From NCBI GenBank assembly GCA_031256815.1, contig JAIRPU010000011.1, positions 1 through 6,654 of the forward strand: 6,654 nt of DNA. Reading direction: 5' to 3'. The notes beneath the pieces are model-generated. The model was not told where the DNA came from, made no database searches, and saw only the letters and a program-made list of their open reading frames with translations. Below, in pieces: positions 1 to 6,446 of the stretch. Positions within the stretch are counted from its first letter, which is position 1. Every line of letters begins with the position of its first letter. The translations under genes and the position numbers were made by a program. The DNA comes from Spirochaetaceae bacterium. Lineage in GTDB: Bacteria > Spirochaetota > Spirochaetia > Treponematales > Breznakiellaceae.

Positions 1-56
1 TTCACGCGATGGCGCGGTGTGCCGCGAAGCGGGCGGTGGGACGCACGGCCGGCAAA
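1..56. other. GC-rich non-coding stretch, possible fragment of a dispersed repeat
   Basis: About 76% G+C over the first 50 bases, against clearly lower values in the genes, with a sharp change to AT-rich DNA after about base 56. All three forward frames run to stops by base 118 and none resembles the end of RpoB, which would be the expected upstream gene. Bases 20-34 match bases 6498-6512 of the right flank in reverse complement at 14 of 15 positions, including an exact 12-base core (CGCGAAGCGGGC, 23-34). Inference: this is the edge of a member of the same GC-rich repeat family seen at the right end. It is cut by the window edge, so its full extent is unknown. Confidence 0.45.
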
Positions 57-149
57 AATGCGCCCAAAATAACATAAATGCATATATTAAACCGCGCCGG
101 TTAATCAGTTTTCTCTAATTCGGAATCGCTGTAAAGAATGTACGCCTCC

Positions 150-179
150 TTGACGAAACTTGTATAAACCTAATAGAAT
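150..179 (+). promoter_or_regulatory. Putative sigma-70 promoter for rpoC
   Basis: TTGACG at 150-155 matches the -35 consensus at five of six bases, and TAGAAT at 174-179 matches the -10 consensus at five of six, with an 18-base spacer. Transcription would begin near 185-187, right at the rpoC start codon (188), giving a leader of only a few bases. A second -10-like hexamer, TATAAA at 163-168, has no -35 at the right distance but would leave a leader of about 12 bases containing the AGG at 180-182. The choice between them is inference. A promoter here makes sense because rpoB is not directly upstream. Confidence 0.45.
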
Positions 180-187
180 AGGTCAAT

Positions 188-3100
188 ATGCGAGATATTC
201 AAGATTTTGATTCAATTATGATTAGGCTGGCTTCGCCTGAAATGATACGGCAATGGTCTTATGGAGAAGTCAAAAAACCAGAAACAATAAATTACCGCAC
301 CCTAAGGCCGGAAAAAGACGGCCTTTTTTGCGAGCGTATTTTTGGCACAACAAAAGAATGGGAATGTTATTGCGGCAAGTTTAAATCGATTCGTTATAAA
401 GGCGTTATATGCGACCGCTGCGGCGTCGAAGTTACTCATTTTAAAGTCCGCCGCGAGCGAATGGGGCACATCGAACTTGCAGCTCCGGTATCTCATATCT
501 GGTACTACCGCTCTGTTCCAAGCCGTATGGGGCTTCTACTCGATATACCCATGAACCAGCTTCGCTCTATTCTTTATTACGAAAAATATATTGTGCTTGA
601 AGCCGGCGATACCGACTTAAAAAAAGGCGATATGCTGACCGAAGAAGAATGGTACGACGCGCAGGAGCGTTACAACGGAGGCTTTACCGCAGGAATGGGA
701 GCGGAAGCTATTCGTGTGCTGCTGCAAGGCTTAAACCTTGACGAAATAGCCATGGAACTTCGTCAAAAAATGATTGAAAAAGGATTGAAAAGCGATAAAA
801 GGCTGTTAAAACGCATCGAAATTGTTGAAAGTTTCCGCAATTCAGATAACAAACCCGAATGGATGGTGCTGGATGTTATTCCGGTAATTCCTCCTGAACT
901 GCGGCCTATGGTTCAGCTTGACGGCGGGCGTTTTGCAACCAGCGACTTAAACGATCTTTACCGAAGGGTTATAAACCGTAATAACCGCTTAAAAAGGCTT
1001 ATTACGCTTAACGCTCCGGATATTATAATTAGAAACGAAAAACGAATGTTGCAGGAAGCGGTTGACGCGCTTTTTGATAATTCAAAAAAGAAACGCGCTG
1101 TTAAGGGCGCGTCAAACAGGCCGTTAAAGTCTATTTCAGATATGTTAAAAGGCAAACAGGGGCGTTTCAGGCAGAATTTACTTGGAAAGCGCGTTGATTA
1201 TTCCGGACGAAGCGTTATTACCGTCGGGCCTGAGTTAAAAATGTGGCAATGCGGACTTCCAACAAAAATGGCGCTGGAACTCTTTAAGCCTTTTATAATG
1301 AAGAAGCTTGTCGATAAAAATGTTGTTTTTAATATAAAAAAAGCCAAGATGCATGTTGAACAGGAAAAACCGGAAGTATTTGCAATCCTTGACGAGGTTA
1401 TTCGCGAACACCCGATTTTACTCAACCGTGCGCCTACGCTGCACAGGCTTGGGATTCAGGCCTTCGAGCCGGTTTTGGTTGAAGGCAAGGCGATAAAGCT
1501 TCATCCGCTTGTTTGCCATGCTTTTAACGCCGATTTTGACGGCGACCAAATGGCAGTGCATATTCCGCTTACCCAGGCGGCGCAGATGGAGTGCTGGACT
1601 CTTATGCTTTCCGCAAAAAATCTGCTTAACCCTGCAAACGGGCAGACTATTGTGTTCCCATCGCAGGATATGGTTCTGGGAATAAACTATCTTACCCGCG
1701 TAAAACCCGGGGCGGCGCGGCCGGGGCTTGGAAACAAAAACGCGCCGGAAAACTGGCTGCCCAAGTACAACACAACAGAAGAAGTTATGTTTGCTGTAGA
1801 GGCTGTTGGCCCTGGCGGAATCAGTGTGCTTGACTGGGAGGCGCTTATACGCGCAAGACCAACCAAAAAAACAATTTGGGATAGGGCAGGGCACGTTGTT
1901 TCCTGCGATAAAGACGGCTATATAGAAACTACGGCCGGAAGGCTTGTTTTTAACGAACAGCTGCCGGAGGATATTCCGTTTATCAACTATGAGCTTAAAG
2001 ATAAAGAAATTCGCGCTCTTATAGAACACGTTTTTAAAGAAAAAGGCCAGTGGACAACGGTGCAAATGCTGGACGCTATAAAAGCAACCGGTTATAAATA
2101 CGCTACCGTTTTTGGCGCTACAATTGGCGTTGACGATGTTGTTGTTCCAAAAGAAAAAAGTGAAATGATAGAAAAAGCCAACCACGATGTAGACAGTATT
2201 CAAAAACAGTGGCGGCAGGGGCATATTACCGCGCAGGAACGGCATGACAGAGTTGTTGATGTCTGGAACAAAACAAACGAAGATTTAACTTCAATAATGA
2301 TGAAGACGCTGGAAGCCGACCGCGACGGGTTTAACTCAATCTATATGATGGCAAACTCCGGCGCGCGCGGAAGTAAAAACCAAATTCGTCAGCTTGCCGG
2401 TATGCGCGGCCTTATGGCAAAGCCTTCCGGCGAAATTATCGATTTGGCGATACGTTCCAATTTTAAAGAAGGACTGTCGGTAATAGAGTTCTTTATTTCT
2501 ACAAATGGCGCGCGGAAAGGTTTGGCAGATACGGCGCTTAAAACCGCCGAAGCGGGCTATCTTACCCGCCGGCTTGTCGATATAGCGCAGGACATGGTTG
2601 TAAACGAAGATGACTGCGGTACCATTAACGGAATTGCGTATTCCGCAATAAAAGACGGCGAAGAAATTACCGAAAGGCTTAGCGAGCGTATCGTAGGGCG
2701 TTATACCCAGCAGCAGGTAAAACATCCAATAACCGGAGAGCTGATAATCGGAATAAACGAAGAAATTTCCGAAACTATAGCCCGCGAAATCGAGGAAGCC
2801 GGTATAGAATCTGTTACCATACGTACCGTGCTTACCTGCGAAGCAAAACACGGTGTCTGCCGCCGTTGTTATGGGCGTAATTTGGCTACAAACCGCAGTG
2901 TTGATATTGGCGAGGCGGTCGGCACCATAGCGGCGCAGTCAATCGGGCAGCCGGGCACGCAGCTAACAATGCGCACCTTCCATATAGGCGGAGCCGCCAC
3001 AAAAATTAGCGAAGAAAACCGTACTTCGCTTAAATATCCTGCTTATATACACGATGTAACCGGAACTCATGTTGAACTTCAAAACGGGCACTGGCTCTTT

Positions 3101-4552
3101 ACACGAAAAGGCCAGGCAACAGTAAGCCGTGTAATAAAAGAGTATAAATGCACTCAAACGGATTCAATTCTTGTTGAAGACGGCAAAAGAGTAGCAAAAG
3201 GGACTGCCATAATTAAACATGGAACAAAAGATGTTATTGCGGCGGACAATGCTTTTGCAATGATAAAAGGAAAAACGCTTTATCTTATAGGTCAGGAACA
3301 AAAAGTTGAAATCCGTAATGGCGCTGAATTTATTGTTCAACAGGGAGATATTGTAGAGGCGGATAAAGCGCTTGCCACATTCGACCCTTTTAGCGACCCT
3401 ATAATCGCCGAAGCGTCCGGGATTGTTAAATTTGAAGATATAATCGAAGGTTCAACGCTTAAAATTGAAGTTGACGAAGAAACCGGCAATCTTGAAAAAC
3501 GCATTGCCGATTTTCAGCTTGAATCCAAACAGCCGCGAATAATAATTGCGGACGATGCAGGCAATGAACTTGTTAGCTACCCGCTTCCGGGCGGCGCTTA
3601 TGTGCTTGTTGACGAAGGCGAAAAAATTGCCGCCGGACATTCCATAGCAAAAACCTTAAGGGAATCAGCAAAAGCGCTTGATATTACATCGGGCCTGCCC
3701 CGCGTTAGCGAGCTTTTTGAGGCGAGAAAACCGAAAAGTCCTGCTGTGCTGGCGCAAATTTCAGGCAAAGTGGTTTTCAAAAGCGTTGTTAAAGGCAAGC
3801 GCGTAGTTATGATTCAGGACGATTTGGGACGTGAATACAAACACCTAATTCCAACAACAAAACGGCTGCTTATTCGAGACGGAGACTCCGTTGAAGCGGG
3901 TGAGCCTTTGTGCGATGGCGCCTGGTCGCCGCATGAAGTGCTGCACATATTGGGCGAAAGCCGCCTGCAGCGCTATCTTATGGACGAAATTCAAAAAGTT
4001 TACCGGCTTCAGGGTGTTTCGATAAACGATAAACATATTGGCGTTATTATACGCCAGATGATGCGTAAAATAGAAATTGCCTCTGTAGGCGATACAAAGT
4101 TCATATTTGGGCAAATGGTTGATAAATACAAGTTCCACGAAGAAAACGAGCGTGTTTTGCAGGAAGGCGGTCAGCCTGCGGTTGGCCGGCCTGTGTTTCA
4201 GGGCATTACAAAGGCGAGCCTTAACATCGACAGCTTTCTTTCCGCGGCGAGCTTCCAGGAAACAACCCGTGTTCTTACAAACGCGGCGATTGGCGGTTCA
4301 ACAGATTATCTGCGCGGCTTAAAAGAGAATATTATCATAGGCCATCCGATACCTGCGGGTACCGGAATGAAGCGGTATCATGACGTTAAACTTTTCGATT
4401 CAGAAAGCGAAGATTTGGATGCTTACATGGAAAAGATACTTGAAGATCGTAAAATTGAGGAAGAGGAAGAAGCCGCAAGGGCACAGGCGGCGTTTGCCGT
4501 AACAGGAGAACAATTTCCAATTAACGAAGTAGAAGAAGGCGAAACAGTATGA
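188..4552 (+). CDS. rpoC: DNA-directed RNA polymerase subunit beta' (RpoC)
   Basis: Catalytic subunit of the core RNA polymerase; with beta it forms the active-site cleft for RNA synthesis in the cytoplasm. The 1454 residues carry every landmark in order: the N-terminal zinc site (C60, C62, C75, C78), the active-site motif NADFDGDQM at 447-455 with Mg-binding D449, D451 and D453, the second zinc site (C810, C884, C891, C894), the bridge helix (about 774-802, GARKGLADTALKTAEAGYLT), and the trigger loop from about 907 (IGEAVGTIAAQSIGQPGTQL). The trigger loop is followed by an insert of roughly 220 residues (about 936-1163), in the same place as the SI3 insert of E. coli. The chain ends in a Glu-rich tail (about 1419-1454). 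The start is fixed by an in-frame TAG at 179-181 and by the typical family N-terminus. Only a weak AGG (180-182) could serve as ribosome-binding site. No frameshift or missing key residue was seen. The stop overlaps the next gene by 4 bases. Confidence 0.99.
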   Translation: MRDIQDFDSIMIRLASPEMIRQWSYGEVKKPETINYRTLRPEKDGLFCERIFGTTKEWECYCGKFKSIRYKGVICDRCGVEVTHFKVRRERMGHIELAAPVSHIWYYRSVPSRMGLLLDIPMNQLRSILYYEKYIVLEAGDTDLKKGDMLTEEEWYDAQERYNGGFTAGMGAEAIRVLLQGLNLDEIAMELRQKMIEKGLKSDKRLLKRIEIVESFRNSDNKPEWMVLDVIPVIPPELRPMVQLDGGRFATSDLNDLYRRVINRNNRLKRLITLNAPDIIIRNEKRMLQEAVDALFDNSKKKRAVKGASNRPLKSISDMLKGKQGRFRQNLLGKRVDYSGRSVITVGPELKMWQCGLPTKMALELFKPFIMKKLVDKNVVFNIKKAKMHVEQEKPEVFAILDEVIREHPILLNRAPTLHRLGIQAFEPVLVEGKAIKLHPLVCHAFNADFDGDQMAVHIPLTQAAQMECWTLMLSAKNLLNPANGQTIVFPSQDMVLGINYLTRVKPGAARPGLGNKNAPENWLPKYNTTEEVMFAVEAVGPGGISVLDWEALIRARPTKKTIWDRAGHVVSCDKDGYIETTAGRLVFNEQLPEDIPFINYELKDKEIRALIEHVFKEKGQWTTVQMLDAIKATGYKYATVFGATIGVDDVVVPKEKSEMIEKANHDVDSIQKQWRQGHITAQERHDRVVDVWNKTNEDLTSIMMKTLEADRDGFNSIYMMANSGARGSKNQIRQLAGMRGLMAKPSGEIIDLAIRSNFKEGLSVIEFFISTNGARKGLADTALKTAEAGYLTRRLVDIAQDMVVNEDDCGTINGIAYSAIKDGEEITERLSERIVGRYTQQQVKHPITGELIIGINEEISETIAREIEEAGIESVTIRTVLTCEAKHGVCRRCYGRNLATNRSVDIGEAVGTIAAQSIGQPGTQLTMRTFHIGGAATKISEENRTSLKYPAYIHDVTGTHVELQNGHWLFTRKGQATVSRVIKEYKCTQTDSILVEDGKRVAKGTAIIKHGTKDVIAADNAFAMIKGKTLYLIGQEQKVEIRNGAEFIVQQGDIVEADKALATFDPFSDPIIAEASGIVKFEDIIEGSTLKIEVDEETGNLEKRIADFQLESKQPRIIIADDAGNELVSYPLPGGAYVLVDEGEKIAAGHSIAKTLRESAKALDITSGLPRVSELFEARKPKSPAVLAQISGKVVFKSVVKGKRVVMIQDDLGREYKHLIPTTKRLLIRDGDSVEAGEPLCDGAWSPHEVLHILGESRLQRYLMDEIQKVYRLQGVSINDKHIGVIIRQMMRKIEIASVGDTKFIFGQMVDKYKFHEENERVLQEGGQPAVGRPVFQGITKASLNIDSFLSAASFQETTRVLTNAAIGGSTDYLRGLKENIIIGHPIPAGTGMKRYHDVKLFDSESEDLDAYMEKILEDRKIEEEEEAARAQAAFAVTGEQFPINEVEEGETV

Positions 4553-5295
4553 AAAAACAATGTTTTACACTTTTTGTGTTTGTTTTATTAACAAACTTAG
4601 CTTTTGCGCAGGAAGAAAAACCTAAGGTGAGCTATGCTATTCTTAATAATGATTATTACATCGAAAGTTTAAAACAGCGAAGCCTTGCCAGACTGACGCT
4701 GGAGGAAGGCGACTACGACAAATCCGCCAAACATTCCGCCGAAGCGGAGCGTTTGGCAAAGTTATCTGATGAATATATAGCCAAGCGTGTTTTGGAGGCG
4801 CAGGTGTCGCGCGCAATTACCGAAGCTTCCGACCAAATTGCATGGGCGCGCGCAAACGAAGCGGCTACTTATTTTCCTGTGCAGCTTAAAAACGCCGAGG
4901 CGCACTTTGGCGTAGCGGTGGATTGCAGAAAAAGCGGCGAACTTCATGGGGCGCTGGAAAACGCGCTTGCCGTAAAGCGCGACCTTGAAGCCGTTGCCGC
5001 GCCTCCCAAAAAGACTGCGGAGGGTAAAATTGAAATACCGCCGGATATGCCAAAAAATCCGAATCAGTATACAGTCCGCCCATGGGACGAATTTGGCGAT
5101 TGTTTTTGGAATATCGCGGTTAAATTTTACAGCAATCCTCATCGCTGGACATTGATATACGAAGCAAACAAACAAAAAATACCCGACCCGAATAATCCGA
5201 ATCTTATTGAAGTAGGGACAGTTATAGACATTCCTATTCTTGAAGGCGAAAACAGAGAAGGACGTTACGATACCGGTAAACCTTACAAACAATGA
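4549..5295 (+). CDS. Secreted LysM-domain protein, probably peptidoglycan-binding
   Basis: The 248-residue protein opens with a clear signal peptide: MKK, a hydrophobic core (about 6-19) and an AFA cleavage motif ending at A20, so the mature protein probably starts at Q21. The only cysteine in the signal is C5, so it is not a lipoprotein. Residues about 30-150 are predicted helical and Ala/Glu-rich; 85-150 has the spacing of Ala, Leu and Pro (YFPVQLKNAEAHFG) seen in DUF4398-like domains, a tentative match. A Pro/Lys-rich linker (151-172) leads to a LysM domain at about 173-229 (QYTVRPWDEFGDCFWNIA ... LIEVGTVIDIP), the type common in spirochaetes. LysM binds the glycan chains of peptidoglycan, so a periplasmic wall-associated role is inferred; there is no enzyme domain. 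Two mature cysteines (C126, C185) could form a disulphide. The start overlaps the rpoC stop as ATGA, with AAGG at 4536-4539 nine bases upstream. Its partner or exact role is unknown. Confidence 0.9.
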   Translation: MKKQCFTLFVFVLLTNLAFAQEEKPKVSYAILNNDYYIESLKQRSLARLTLEEGDYDKSAKHSAEAERLAKLSDEYIAKRVLEAQVSRAITEASDQIAWARANEAATYFPVQLKNAEAHFGVAVDCRKSGELHGALENALAVKRDLEAVAAPPKKTAEGKIEIPPDMPKNPNQYTVRPWDEFGDCFWNIAVKFYSNPHRWTLIYEANKQKIPDPNNPNLIEVGTVIDIPILEGENREGRYDTGKPYKQ

Positions 5296-6431
5296 CCTTT
5301 CTTTTGAAACCCGGCGAACTTTCCCTTAAAAAAGGAAATAAGGCGATATTTCAAAGAATCCTTTTACGCAATCTAACGGCATTGCTTGCCGGTACGTCTG
5401 CCCAAATACAAAGCCGCGATGGCAGAATATATGTAAACTGCGCGGACGAAGCCGCTGAACAAGCGGAGTCTGCTTTTTCTCACCTTTCCGGTATTACAGG
5501 CTGGGCGCGCGCGCGGACGGCGGAAAAAACAGAAAACGCCGTAATTGCCGCCTGTGTGGAAGAAGCGCGGCTTTGTTTTGAAGAGGGAGCGAAAAGTTTT
5601 AAGTTTGAATCGCGCAGAACAGATAAAAGTTTTCCGCTGACTTCTTACAAATTAAACTGCGCGGCTGGCGAGGCCGTATTAAACGCGCTGCCAAATTTTA
5701 AAGTTAATGTTAAAAATCCGGATGTAAAGATTTGTGTCGAAATAAGGGAGCGCGCGTTTATTTACGGAAAAGAAAAACCCGCATTGCGCGGCTTGCCTGT
5801 AGGTTCAGCCGGAAGGGGGCTTTTGCTGCTATCCGGCGGAATAGACTCGCCTGTGGCCGGTTTTTTAATGCTGCTGCGCGGATTGCGGCTTAACGCAATT
5901 TACTTTCACGCTTATCCGTATACCTCAAACGAAGCCAAACAAAAAGCCGTAATGCTTGCCGCGCTGCTTCGCCGTTATTCAATTAATTTAAAACTGTTTG
6001 TGGCAAACTTTGCTTCAGTACAGCAGCGAATAAAAGAGCGCGCGCCGGAAGCCTGGGCAACCATTCTGCTGCGTATGGCAATGATGGAAATGGCATCTAT
6101 GGTTGCGCGGCGTGAAAAATGCGCTTGCCTTGTTACAGGCGAAAGCCTTTCGCAGGTGGCAAGCCAAACTGTCGAAAATATAGCTTCCACACAAAGCCGC
6201 GCCACATTGCCGGTGCTTCGCCCCCTTATAGGCATGGATAAAGAATCAATAATAAAAAAAGCGGTAAAAATTGGCAGCTATCCAATTTCAATACTCCCCT
6301 ACACAGATTGCTGTTCTATTTTTAGTCCGGAACATCCGGTTTTACACAGCAGAACAGATGAGGCAGCGCGGCTTTATAGCGCGCTTGAACTGGATTTTAG
6401 TAAAATTGAACTTGAAACCCCGGCAATTTAG
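5292..6431 (+). CDS. thiI: tRNA 4-thiouridine synthase ThiI, form without rhodanese domain
   Basis: ThiI adenylates uridine 8 of tRNA and replaces its oxygen with sulphur supplied as persulphide by a cysteine desulphurase such as IscS; in some bacteria it also feeds sulphur to the thiamine thiazole. The 379 residues show the N-terminal ferredoxin-like part with the family motif GELSLKKGN (8-16), a THUMP RNA-binding region (about 60-165), and the PP-loop ATP-binding motif SGGIDSPVA (181-189). The conserved TGESLSQVASQT (282-293) and PYTDCCSIFSPEHP (336-349) follow, the latter with the cysteine pair C340/C341. The chain stops soon after, so the C-terminal rhodanese domain of E. coli ThiI (482 residues) is absent, as in many other bacteria and archaea. 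ATG 5292 is the only plausible start: an in-frame TAA lies at 5277-5279. There is no ribosome-binding site nearby (GAAGGA at 5257-5262 is too far), so translation probably depends on coupling through the ATGA overlap with the LysM gene. Confidence 0.96.
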   Translation: MTFLLKPGELSLKKGNKAIFQRILLRNLTALLAGTSAQIQSRDGRIYVNCADEAAEQAESAFSHLSGITGWARARTAEKTENAVIAACVEEARLCFEEGAKSFKFESRRTDKSFPLTSYKLNCAAGEAVLNALPNFKVNVKNPDVKICVEIRERAFIYGKEKPALRGLPVGSAGRGLLLLSGGIDSPVAGFLMLLRGLRLNAIYFHAYPYTSNEAKQKAVMLAALLRRYSINLKLFVANFASVQQRIKERAPEAWATILLRMAMMEMASMVARREKCACLVTGESLSQVASQTVENIASTQSRATLPVLRPLIGMDKESIIKKAVKIGSYPISILPYTDCCSIFSPEHPVLHSRTDEAARLYSALELDFSKIELETPAI

Positions 6432-6446
6432 AATTAGGGGAAAATG

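Noticed and set aside
90..116. Possible + strand terminator: stem AACCG/CGGTT (90-102) followed by TTTTCTCT (109-116)
   Set aside because: The stem is only 5 bp and the T-rich stretch starts 6 bases after it, too far for a convincing intrinsic terminator.
145..151. CCTCCTT, the complement of a strong ribosome-binding site (AAGGAGG on the - strand)
   Set aside because: No ATG, GTG or TTG start lies at a usable distance on the - strand, and the predicted rpoC transcript begins downstream of it, so it cannot mask a binding site there.
921..923. RpoC alternative internal start codons or a split rpoC
   Set aside because: The reading frame is continuous from 188 to 4552 with conserved sequence from the first residues on, so no internal start or break is needed.
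1418..2245. Long open frame of 275 codons on the - strand inside rpoC
   Set aside because: It lies wholly antisense to conserved beta' sequence including the active site, its product resembles no family, and it is explained by the codon use of rpoC.
5505..5515. Alternating GC run of 11 bases within thiI (possible slippage or Z-DNA site)
   Set aside because: Too short for phase variation, would need non-triplet slippage in a conserved enzyme, and simply encodes Ala-Arg-Ala-Arg.
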